From: Streptomyces ferrugineus
GTDB taxonomy: Bacteria > Actinomycetota > Actinomycetes > Streptomycetales > Streptomycetaceae
Assembly (NCBI RefSeq): GCF_015160855.1
Contig: NZ_CP063373.1
Location: 3,720,001-3,784,000, forward strand
Direction of reading: 5' to 3'
Length of the DNA stretch: 64,000 bases
Both the position numbers and the translations under genes were made by a program. A model generated the notes under the pieces. It was not told the DNA's origin. It did not search any database and worked only from the letters and a program-made list of their open reading frames with translations. Positions 1-8,300 of this stretch are shown here, piece by piece (positions within the stretch are counted from its first letter, which is position 1; each line of letters starts with the position of its first letter).

Positions 1-876
1 CTGTGGACCGGCGAGGAGGTCTGGTGCCAGCTCTTCAGCGAGCCCGGCGCCGGATCCGACCTCGCGGCCCTCGGCACCCGGGCCGTCCGCGAGGGCGACG
101 ACTGGGTCGTCAACGGGCAGAAGGTGTGGACGTCCAGCGCCCACCTCGCCCGCTGGGCCATCCTCATCGCACGCACCGACCCGGACGTGCCCAAGCACGC
201 GGGCATCACCTACTTCCTGTGCGACATGACCGACCCCGGTGTCGAGGTCCGGCCGCTGCGCCAGATCACCGGCGAGGCCGAGTTCAACGAGGTCTTCCTG
301 ACCGACGTGCGCATCCCGGACGCGCGGCGGCTCGGCGACATCGGCGCCGGCTGGAAGGTCGCGCAGACCACGCTGAACAACGAGCGCGTCGCCATCGGCG
401 GCATGCGGCTGCCCCGCGAGGGCGGCATGATCGGCCCCGTCGCCAGGACCTGGCGCGAACGGCCCGAGCTGCGCACCCACGATCTGCACCAGCGGCTGCT
501 GAAGCTGTGGGTCGACTCCGAGGTCTCCCGCCTCACCGCGGAACGGCTGCGCCAGCAGCTCGTCGCGGGCCAGCCCGGCCCCGAAGGTGCCGGCATGAAG
601 CTCGCCTTCGCCCGCCTCAACCAGGAGATCAGCGGCCTTGAGGTGGAACTCCGCGGCGAGGAGGGCCTGTTGTACGACGACTGGACCATGCGCCGCCCCG
701 AGCTGGTGGACTTCACCGGCCGCGACGCCGGCTACCGCTACCTGCGCTCCAAGGGCAACAGCATCGAGGGCGGGACCAGCGAGGTCCTGCTGAACATCGT
801 CGCCGAGCGCGTCCTGGGACTGCCGTCCGAGCCGCGCACCGACAAGGACGTCGCCTGGAAGGACCTGGCCCGATGA
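1..876 (+). CDS. acyl-CoA dehydrogenase, 5' end missing
   Basis: The reading frame is open from the first base, so the N-terminus lies outside the window; 291 codons plus stop are visible. The product is an FAD-dependent acyl-CoA dehydrogenase. The flavin-binding middle domain shows CQLFSEPGAGSDLAAL and VNGQKVWTSSAHLARW, and the C-terminal helical domain ends in NSIEGGTSEVLLN, which matches the family's (Y)EGT catalytic-glutamate region. The stop overlaps the ATG of the next acyl-CoA dehydrogenase by ATGA, so the two are translationally coupled. In actinobacteria such pairs often form heterotetramers for side-chain beta-oxidation of sterols or branched acids. The substrate cannot be read from the sequence. 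Confidence 0.93.
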   Translation: MWTGEEVWCQLFSEPGAGSDLAALGTRAVREGDDWVVNGQKVWTSSAHLARWAILIARTDPDVPKHAGITYFLCDMTDPGVEVRPLRQITGEAEFNEVFLTDVRIPDARRLGDIGAGWKVAQTTLNNERVAIGGMRLPREGGMIGPVARTWRERPELRTHDLHQRLLKLWVDSEVSRLTAERLRQQLVAGQPGPEGAGMKLAFARLNQEISGLEVELRGEEGLLYDDWTMRRPELVDFTGRDAGYRYLRSKGNSIEGGTSEVLLNIVAERVLGLPSEPRTDKDVAWKDLAR

Positions 877-1958
877 GCACACAGCCCGACCTGCTGTACT
901 CGGAGGAGGAAGAGGCGCTGCGGGCCGCCGTACGGGACCTGCTCACCGACCACTGCGACGCGCCCGGCGTCATCGCCCGCACCGAGTCGGACGCCCCGCA
1001 CGACCTGGAGGCGTGGAAGGCGCTCGCCGACGGCATGGGCCTGGCCGGACTCCTGGTCCCGGAGGACAGGGGCGGCCAGGGCGCCACGCACCGCGAGGTC
1101 GCCGTAGTGCTGGAGGAGCTGGGGCGTGCGGTCGCCCCGGTGCCGTATCTGACGAGCGCCGTGGTCGCCACCGAGGCGCTGCTCGCCTGCGAGGCCGAAG
1201 ATGGCCTGCTCGCCGAGCTGGCGTCCGGGCGGCGGATCGGCGCCCTCGCCGTCGCGCTGAACGTCGCTCCCGGCGCCGCCTACAAGGTCGTACGGCATGA
1301 GGACGGCGCCCTGAACGGGGAGCTGACCGCCATCGCGGACGCGTCCGCCGCCGATGTGCTGCTCGTGCCCGCGGACGACGGTGGGCTGTACGCGGTGGAC
1401 GCCGACGCGGTGACCGTCACCCCGCAGGTGTCCCTGGACCTGACCCGGCCCGTCGCGACGGTCAGCCTGGACGGCGCGCCCGGCCGGCTGCTCGGGGACG
1501 CCGAGCCCGCCGTACGACGCGCCCTGAGCGCCGGAGCCGGGCTGCTCGCCTCCGAGCAACTCGGGCTCGCCGAATGGACGTTGACCGAGACAGTCCGCCA
1601 CCTGAAGGACCGCAAGCAGTTCAACCGCCCCGTCGGCGGCTTCCAGGCCCTCAAGCACCGGCTCGCCCAGCTGTGGCTGGAGGTCGTCAACCTGCGCGCC
1701 GCCGCCCGCAACGCCGCCGACGCGCTGGCGACCGGCGAGGACGTCGAGGTGGCGGTCGCCGTCGCCCAGGCGTATGCGGCGCCCGTCGCCGTGCACGCCG
1801 CCGAGGAGGCGCTGCAACTGCACGGCGGAATCGGGATGACGTGGGAGCACCCGGTGCATCTGTATCTGAAGCGGGCCAAGGCCGACTCGATCGCCTACGG
1901 CACCGCGGGCGCCCACCGCGAGGCACTGGCCGGATTCATCGACCTGCAGGCTCCCTGA
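873..1958 (+). CDS. acyl-CoA dehydrogenase, second subunit type
   Basis: A 361-residue acyl-CoA dehydrogenase fold protein starting at the ATGA overlap with the gene before it. Family marks are LAGLLVPEDRGGQGAT in the N-terminal domain and QLHGGIGMTWEHPVHLYLKR in the C-terminal domain. The place where the partner has EGGTSE reads DSIAYGTAGAHREAL here, so the usual catalytic glutamate segment is not recognisable. This fits a heteromeric enzyme in which one subunit carries the base and the other completes the flavin site. That role is inferred from known actinobacterial alpha2beta2 dehydrogenases. A strong hairpin follows the stop. Confidence 0.9.
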   Translation: MSTQPDLLYSEEEEALRAAVRDLLTDHCDAPGVIARTESDAPHDLEAWKALADGMGLAGLLVPEDRGGQGATHREVAVVLEELGRAVAPVPYLTSAVVATEALLACEAEDGLLAELASGRRIGALAVALNVAPGAAYKVVRHEDGALNGELTAIADASAADVLLVPADDGGLYAVDADAVTVTPQVSLDLTRPVATVSLDGAPGRLLGDAEPAVRRALSAGAGLLASEQLGLAEWTLTETVRHLKDRKQFNRPVGGFQALKHRLAQLWLEVVNLRAAARNAADALATGEDVEVAVAVAQAYAAPVAVHAAEEALQLHGGIGMTWEHPVHLYLKRAKADSIAYGTAGAHREALAGFIDLQAP

Positions 1959-1981
1959 CACACACCCGGGCGAAGCCCGCG

Positions 1982-2012
1982 AAAAGCCCGTCCCACCTGG
2001 GGCGGGCTTTTT
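1982..2012 (+). terminator. Rho-independent terminator after the dehydrogenase pair
   Basis: AAAAGCCCGTCCC and GGGGCGGGCTTTT form a stem with one mismatch around a 4-nt loop and run into a T tract. It lies 24 nt after the stop of the second dehydrogenase. Confidence 0.85.
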
Positions 2013-2144
2013 CGTGTGCCCTGCGCGGAGGAAGTGAACGCGGGACGGCGGTCCGGCCAACTCCCCGCTCGGGCACTGCTGTTCGGGCCCTTCGGAATCG
2101 CATACTCGCAACGGTTCCATCCGGCCCTATCAGGGAGGCAGAGC

Positions 2145-3008
2145 ATGGCCCTCACCACCCGTCGCAGAGCCCTCACCACCCTCGGCGCCGCCCTCGCGGG
2201 CACCGTCGCCCTGCCCGCCACCGGTGCGCTGGCGAGCGAACGCAAGCACGGCCCGCGCCCGTTGTGGCGGGCGCACGCACACAACGACTACGAGCACCCG
2301 CGCCCTCTCCTCGACGCCCTCGACCATCGCTTCGGCAGCGTCGAGGCCGACATCTACCTGGTCGGCGACCAGCTCCTGATCGGCCACGACCCCGAGGACC
2401 TCGACCCCGGCCGCACCCTGGAGTCCCTCTACCTCGACCCGCTGGCCGCCCGCGTCAAGGCCAACCGCGGCTCCGTGTACCGGGGTTACCGCCGACCGGT
2501 CCAGCTGCTGATCGACATCAAGACCGAGGGCGCCTCGACGTACCTCGAACTCGACCGGCACCTGGGGCGCTACAAGCACCTGTTCACGACGTACGCCCAC
2601 GGCCGGGTGTTCCCGGGCCCGGTCACCGCCGTGATCTCCGGCGACCGCGCCGCCCGTGCGCCGATGGCGGCCCAGACCGTCCGCCGCGCCTTCTACGACG
2701 GCCGTCTGTCCGACCTCGGCACCTCCGCGCCCGCCTCCTTCGTCCCGCTGATCAGCGACAACTGGACGCTCAACTTCACCTGGCGCGGCGTCGGCGCCTT
2801 CCCGGACGCCGAGCGGCAGAAGCTGCACGGCATCGTCCGGGCCGCGCACTCCCGTGGTCAGCGGGTGCGGTTCTGGGCCACCCCCGACGTGGCCGGCCCC
2901 GCGCGGGAGGCCCTGTGGAGCGAGCTGCTCGCCGCCGACGTCGACCACCTCAACACCGACGACCTGGCCGGCCTGGAGGCCTTCCTCGACGCCCACCGGA
3001 CGGCCTAG
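2145..3008 (+). CDS. secreted PI-PLC/glycerophosphodiesterase-like protein
   Basis: A 287-residue exported protein. ATG 2145 is chosen because AGGGAGG sits just upstream; the frame is open further 5' but has no better site. The N-terminus MALTTRRRALTTLGAALAG followed by a hydrophobic stretch and ALA is a likely Tat signal. The mature part begins with WRAHAHNDYEHPRPLLDAL and EADIYLVGDQLLIGHDP. This is the His/Glu/Asp/His pattern of the phosphatidylinositol phospholipase C/GDPD TIM barrel (AIM6-like subgroup). It probably hydrolyses phosphodiesters outside the membrane. The substrate is unknown. It is followed by its own hairpin. Confidence 0.82.
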   Translation: MALTTRRRALTTLGAALAGTVALPATGALASERKHGPRPLWRAHAHNDYEHPRPLLDALDHRFGSVEADIYLVGDQLLIGHDPEDLDPGRTLESLYLDPLAARVKANRGSVYRGYRRPVQLLIDIKTEGASTYLELDRHLGRYKHLFTTYAHGRVFPGPVTAVISGDRAARAPMAAQTVRRAFYDGRLSDLGTSAPASFVPLISDNWTLNFTWRGVGAFPDAERQKLHGIVRAAHSRGQRVRFWATPDVAGPAREALWSELLAADVDHLNTDDLAGLEAFLDAHRTA

Positions 3009-3027
3009 GCGACTCCGGGGAGTCGCC
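3008..3027 (+). terminator. hairpin after the phosphodiesterase gene
   Basis: GGCGACTCC, GG, GGAGTCGCC: a perfect 9-bp stem with a 2-nt spacer starting on the last base of the stop codon. There is no T tract, so termination is likely but not certain. Confidence 0.6.
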
Positions 3028-3156
3028 CGGCCGCACCGCGCCGGAACACCACACGTTCGGAGTACAGGTCAGCCGCCCGGACGAACCCTCCGCTACGCCA
3101 CACTTACGGCCGAACGCCGTGAACCGGGCAAGGCGGCGTGGCGGAGGAGGTAGACG

Positions 3157-3351
3157 ATGGCCATTTCCATCTCTGTGGTGCTGCTGCTGTTCATCCTTGC
3201 GGTGATCTTCGTGCGCAACGGCGGGCTGAAGATCACCCATGCGCTGGTGTGCCTGCTGCTCGGCTTCTATCTGGCCAGCACGAGCATGGCGCCCACCATC
3301 AACAGCGGTCTGACGGCCACGGCGGACATCGTCAGCAGCCTCAGACCGTGA
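3157..3351 (+). CDS. 64-residue small membrane protein
   Basis: ATG 3157 has a strong GGAGGAGG site upstream. The product has an N-terminal hydrophobic helix (about residues 3-20), a short NGGLKITHA linker and a second hydrophobic segment (about 29-43), then a polar tail. I recognise no named domain. It looks like a conserved uncharacterised Streptomyces membrane peptide, which is inference from its good ribosome site and codon pattern. It stands alone, convergent with the glycosidase gene that follows on the other strand. Confidence 0.7.
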   Translation: MAISISVVLLLFILAVIFVRNGGLKITHALVCLLLGFYLASTSMAPTINSGLTATADIVSSLRP

Positions 3352-3366
3352 CCGCCGGCGGGCCGG

Positions 3367-4644
3367 TCAGGAAGTCGAGAACACTCCGATGCCGTTGGGG
3401 ACGGGGCGCTCCCTGCCCCCGGACGGGTGGTTGCGCACCGACACCGTCCCGGCTCCCGGCTCGCGGGCGACCAGTGTGGACGAGCCGCCGCCGTCCAGGC
3501 TGAAGGCGTCGTCCGATCCCAGGTCCCGCATCACGGAGGCGACCTCCGCGATCGTCAGGCCGGTGCGGTACTCGGGCGCTCCGTCCAGCGTGAGCAGCAT
3601 CAGGCGCCGGCCGCCGGCCGCGATGCCGACCGCGGTGCGCACGGCGGAGGTCCGGTCGTCCAGGCCCGGCAGCGGCCGGCCGTCGTCGAGCACCGGGTAG
3701 CCGCCGAGGGCGAAGCGGTACGGGATCCGGGACGTCGAGGCCACCAGCCGGTGCCGTACCGCCACCCTCCCCCAGCCTCCGGCCGGGGGGACCCCCATCT
3801 CGCTTCGCTCGCCCGCGAACAACTTCCGCAGCCGCTGTGCGCCCTCCTCCCGGCCCACCAGGACGGTGGTGCCCGGCGCGATCGGACCGTTGCCGGGCGT
3901 GTCGGCCATGGACACGACCCGGCCGTGACGGACCGTCACCTCATGGGTGTCGGCGCTGCACGGAGCCCCCCGGTCCTCGTCCGTGCCGCATGTCGCGCGC
4001 ACCCGGGACACGCTGCCCCAGTCGCTGGTGAACGCCCCGATGGAACCCACCGGCAGCGCGTACTGGTTGAGCCCGCCCAGCGGGAGCCGCCCCTCGGGTG
4101 TGCGGATCGAGCCGTCCAGGCTCAGGCCGTCGAGCCGGGCCCGGCGGTCGACGCCCACCCCGAACACGTCCTCGGTGCTGGTGCCGGGCGGCAGCGCGGG
4201 CCCGAAGCGCTGGCCGTCCGGCACCGCCGCCTTCAGCGCCCGGCCACGCGCGACGGCCGGCCCCACGCTCGCGCCGGTCACCTCGACCCCGGGGTGCTGG
4301 GTCTCGCTGATGTTGAAGAAGTCGCCGTTCACGCCCGCCACGGCACCCTGAGCGGTGGCCTGCCGAGAGATCGTGGCCCGCGCCGCCACCGCCCCCGGAT
4401 GCAGCAGGTCGAGCCGTACGCGCGGATCGCGCAGGTCGACGGTGAGCACATGGGCGTGCGCCGTGCCCTTGGCCGCCGGGATGTCGAACTCGTCGTAGGC
4501 GACACCCGGCGCGATCTCGGTGCCCTGCTGCACGGCGCCGGCCGGTGCCGCCCCCACCAGGGCCGCACCGGCCAGCGCGCCGAGTGCCGTGAACAGCGTG
4601 AGTGCCGCTCTTGCCGATGCGAACCGTTTCTGACGAAGCGTCAC
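3367..4644 (-). CDS. secreted phosphodiester glycosidase (NAGPA domain)
   Basis: A 425-residue exported protein. GTG 4644 is preferred over the upstream TTG at 4668 because AGGGGGAA lies at ribosome-site distance. The signal peptide ends near APAGA. The NAGPA/DUF2233 fold is shown by GVNGDFFNI, an Asn/Asp-rich core, and DAFSLDGGGSSTL near residue 380, the family hallmark. Members cleave sugar-1-phosphodiester bonds, for example in cell-wall or teichoic-type polymers; the substrate here is unknown. Residues about 278-294 are encoded by an inserted palindromic repeat kept in frame. The family function is known, the target is inferred. Confidence 0.85.
   Translation of the reverse strand: MTLRQKRFASARAALTLFTALGALAGAALVGAAPAGAVQQGTEIAPGVAYDEFDIPAAKGTAHAHVLTVDLRDPRVRLDLLHPGAVAARATISRQATAQGAVAGVNGDFFNISETQHPGVEVTGASVGPAVARGRALKAAVPDGQRFGPALPPGTSTEDVFGVGVDRRARLDGLSLDGSIRTPEGRLPLGGLNQYALPVGSIGAFTSDWGSVSRVRATCGTDEDRGAPCSADTHEVTVRHGRVVSMADTPGNGPIAPGTTVLVGREEGAQRLRKLFAGERSEMGVPPAGGWGRVAVRHRLVASTSRIPYRFALGGYPVLDDGRPLPGLDDRTSAVRTAVGIAAGGRRLMLLTLDGAPEYRTGLTIAEVASVMRDLGSDDAFSLDGGGSSTLVAREPGAGTVSVRNHPSGGRERPVPNGIGVFSTS
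3765..3813. repeat. Streptomyces-type palindromic interspersed repeat inside a gene
   Basis: The stretch with CTCCCCCAGCCTCCGG, GGCCGGGGGG and ACCCCCATCTCGCTTCGCTC has the look of short G/C-run repeats scattered through many Streptomyces genomes, usually between genes. Here it lies in the coding frame of the phosphodiester glycosidase and is translated as GERSEMGVPPAGGWGR. Confidence 0.55.
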
Positions 4645-4720
4645 GGCTTCCCCCTGAAGTCTCGTCAAATGTCCCAGGACTCAGGGGAAGTGCACCAGAC
4701 GGCGATGACCGGCCGGGTTT

Positions 4721-5080
4721 CTAGGCGCCGACTACACGAGAACGGGTGAGGAAACGCACCCCCTCGGGTGCCTCCAGGGAGAACCCGCTGCCCCGGCCCT
4801 CGACCACGTCGACGATCAGCCGGGTGTGGCTCCACGCCTCGTACTGACTGCGTGACATCCAGAACGTCACCGGCTCGACCACCCCCTCCACCCGCAGCTC
4901 CGCGAGCAGCACGTCCGAGTCGCCGGTACGGAACTCGCCCTCCGGGTAGCACATCGGCGCGCTGCCGTCGCAGCAGCCGCCGGACTGGTGGAACATCAGC
5001 GGGCCGTGCGTCGCGCGCAGACGGCGCAGCAGATCGGCGGCCGCGGGGGTGAGTTCGACGCGCGGGGTCTCCTCATACAT
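4721..5080 (-). CDS. DUF779 family protein
   Basis: A 119-residue cytosolic protein starting at ATG 5080 (MYEETPRVELTPAAADLL). No clear ribosome site is seen upstream, so the start rests on family length. The Cys-rich MFHQSGGCCDGSAPMCYP and the end VEGRGSGFSLEAPEGVRF are hallmarks of DUF779. This family is usually encoded next to an aldehyde dehydrogenase of the ExaC/AldA type and is thought to assist it. Here no dehydrogenase is adjacent; the matching enzyme and its GAF regulator lie about 43 kb away at 48.1-51.0 kb. Function beyond that association is unknown. Confidence 0.88.
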   Translation of the reverse strand: MYEETPRVELTPAAADLLRRLRATHGPLMFHQSGGCCDGSAPMCYPEGEFRTGDSDVLLAELRVEGVVEPVTFWMSRSQYEAWSHTRLIVDVVEGRGSGFSLEAPEGVRFLTRSRVVGA

Positions 5081-5384
5081 GGGAGCCAGCGCAGCACGGG
5101 CAACGTTGCGAGAGGGTTGCACCCAGGGCCAGGAGCCGGGGCGCGGCGTCCATACGTCGGCGGAGCCACAGGGCGGGGCGGTGGCTGACGTCGAAGGAGA
5201 GCAGGCGGCCTCACGACGGCCCGCACCGCCATGCGGACCCAGCTGCGCGCCGTCTTCAGCGACATCGAACGCATCCGCGCCCATTCGCCCGAACTCTCTG
5301 GGAGTAGCGCGGGCCCCCGGGCACACGGCGAGGCCCTGAGCCGGGCCGAGGTCTCGGCACCGGCTCAGGGCCCAGAGGACGCCG
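5081..5384. other. intergenic stretch between DUF779 and the GH43 gene
   Basis: About 300 bases with no gene I can name. A 57-codon plus-strand frame from ATG 5231 to 5404 begins MRTQLRAVFSDIERIRAHSP, which looks codon-like and could be a remnant of a lost gene, but its second half runs through the terminator hairpin of the GH43 gene. Confidence 0.4.
5332..5372 (-). terminator. terminator hairpin of the GH43 gene
   Basis: GGCCCTGAGCCGG and CCGGCTCAGGGCC form a perfect 13-bp stem with an inner GCCGAG/CTCGGC extension, 12 nt beyond the stop of the minus-strand gene. Confidence 0.75.
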
Positions 5385-8300
5385 CTAGCGTCGGCCGACG
5401 GTGACGAAGCCCGCGGTCCGAGCGCCGGTGACGTTGTCGTACACGACATCACCGGTGGACTTCTTCCAGATCCTGATACGGAAGGTGTCCGGCGTGTCGG
5501 TGGCGGTGACCCGGAAGCCGTAGCCGCCGCTGCCGTTGACCTTGCCGGTGCCCTGGTAGACGGCCCGGGAGCCGCTCACCACGAGCCAGTCGGAGCCGGT
5601 GGAGCGGAACTTCAGGCGGGCCCGCCCGAAGTCGAAGGTGGCCTTCCCGAGGGGGGCGGCGGCTGCCTTCGGGTACGTGGCGGCGAAGGAGAAGACCGCC
5701 TTGCCCTTCAGGGTGGGCCTGTCCGGGTACGCCCCGGCCGCGGAGGTGATCAGGCCCGTGCCCAGCGCGGGACCGGCGGCGCGGTCGTAGACGATCAGCT
5801 CGGGCAGGGTGGTGCTGTCCGAGGCGTCGTCGTTGTCGGTGACGGTGACGACCGGTCGCTGGATGCCGGCCCGGGCGTAGGTGTGCTCGGCCCGGCACTC
5901 GGTGCCCTCGACCGTGCCCGTCGTCGGCTCGGTGCCGTCCTTCCAGTCGACCCGGCAGACGTGGGTGTCGCCGACGTCGGCGTCCCGGAACTCGGCCGTG
6001 ACGGTGGTGCGGTGGCCGGCCGGCACGGGGGCCGTCGGGCCGGTGGCGGAGGTGATCGCCGGGGTCCGGTTGACGATCGGGTCGATGCCCGTCAGGGTCG
6101 GGACGACCTTCTTGATCAGGCCGTCGGCGTCGAACTCCAGCTTGTCGAGGGTCGTTTCGCGGTGGGTGCCGTCACCGCCGGGGATGGCGAACCGGTGATA
6201 GGCGACGTACCACTCGTCGGTCTTCGGGACGTGCACCACCGAGTGGTGGCCGGGGCCCTTGATGCCGAGGGAGAGGTCCTTCTCCAGGATCACGCCGTGC
6301 TTGGTCCACGGGCCGGTGGGGGAGGGGCCGGTGGCGTAGGCGACGCGGTAGTTCTCGTCGCGGGTGTCGTTCTCCGACCACATGAAGTAGTAGGTGCCCT
6401 TGCGCTTGATGACGAAGGTGCCCTCGTTGTAGCCGCTCGGGGTGATGTCCTTGACCTTGGAGGTGTCGATGGACGTCATGTCGTCGTTCAGCGGGGCGAC
6501 GTAGGCACGGCCGTTGCCCCAGTACAGGTACGACTGGCCGTCGTCGTCGGTGAAGACGGCGGGGTCGATCATCTGGCCGCTGTAGGCGCCGCGGGCGACC
6601 AGCGGCTTGCCCAGGGGGTCCTTGAACGGGCCGGTGGGGGAGTCGGAGACCGCGACGCCGATGTTCGTGTCGGCGGAGTAGTAGAAGTAGTACTTGCCGT
6701 TCTTCTCCGTGGCCGTCGGCGCCCAGGCCCGGGCGTCGGCCCAGGAGACGTCCGGCCCCAGGTCGAGGATGACGCCGTGGTCCTTCCAGTGGACCAGGTC
6801 CTTGGAGGAATACGCCTTGAACTGCGTGCCGCTCCAGCCCTCGAAGCCGTCGGTGGTCGGGTAGAGGTAGTAGGTGTCGCCGAACCGGACGATGTTCGGG
6901 TCGGCGTTGAGACCCGGCAGAACCGGGCTCTTCATGATCAGCGCCTTGACCGTCCAGGTGCGCTTGGCGCCGTCGGAGCCCGTGACCTCGTACGTCACCG
7001 GCTCGCTGAAGTCCCGCACGCTGCCGGAGGCGGGGCTGATCGCCGCGCCGTGGGCCAGGGTGAACTCCGGGGCGAGCGCGGTGAGATCGGTGCCCTCCTT
7101 CATCGGCAGCGTGATCCGGCTGCCGGCGTTGTCGATGAGTGCGTCGACCTTCAGGTCCGGATGCGTCGCCCGCGCGATGCCCGCGGTGTTGCCGCTCAGC
7201 TCCATGACCTCGGCGGCCGTCAGGGCCCGGTCGTAGACACGGAAGTCGTCGACCTCACCGCCGAAGTACGGGTCGGCCGCGTACAGGGACCTGCCGATGT
7301 AACCGCTGTAGTCCTTGTTCGCGTCGTACAGCTCGGACGGCTTGATGGTGGTCGTCGTACGGGCCACCGCGACGCCGTCCACGTAGAGGACCATCGCGCC
7401 GGACGCGCCGTCCAGGGTGACGGTGACGTGCCGCCACTCGCCGGGCGTCAGCCGCGAGCCCGCCGTCAGCTTCGACTCCGCCGACCAACTGGCCTTCGTG
7501 ATGGCCGAGTAGAGGCTGGAGCCGCCGTTGGACGGGGTCGCGAACAGGTACTTGTCACTGTCCGGCCCGAGCCCGAACAGCCACTGGAAGTTGCCGCCGC
7601 CCTTCCACTTGGCGTACGTCGAGACGGTGACGCTGTCGGCGTCCTTCAGCACGCCGTTCGGGATCTTCACATACGGCGAGGTCGAGTCGCCGGACATCCG
7701 GAACGAGCCGCCGTCGACCCCGGTGCCGAAGTCGGGCGTACGGACGTAGGTGCCGTGGTGGCCGTGCCCGCTGGAGTCACGGGCGATGCTGCCGCCCGTC
7801 TCGTCGAAGTCGTACCGCAGCAGCAGGTCGGCGGGGACGTCGGCGCCCTCCTCGGACACGGTGACCTCGGCGCGGACGGGCAGCGCGGCACCGTCGGGCA
7901 GGCCGCCGGTCACGGTGAACGTGCCGGCCTGCGCGTACTTCGACTCCGGGACGTCCTCCCAGGAGACGGCGACAGGCCGCCGCACACCGTCGGCGTACTC
8001 GGCGATCACGGTGGCCGGCAGGACCGGCGCCTGACCGATCCGCGTCTTCACGCTCACGTCCTCGACGCTCTCCACCAGCTGGTCCGGCTGGTAGGCGCGC
8101 AGCAGACGGTCGTACTCGGCCTGCGTCACCGGGAGCACCGTGCCGTGGCGGGGCTTGGCGGGCAGGTCGTAGTCGGTGGACGGGGTCCAGGTGCCGGAGG
8201 CGAGGTCGGTGGTCTCGAAGGGGATGTAGCCGCGGCCGCCGAACTCGTCGAGGAACGCGTACCACTTGTCCTCGGTGTTCGACTTGAACACCAGCGGCCC

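Noticed and set aside
5231..5404. 57-codon plus-strand frame before the GH43 terminator
   Set aside because: The start looks protein-like but there is no ribosome site and the second half is the terminator hairpin of another gene.
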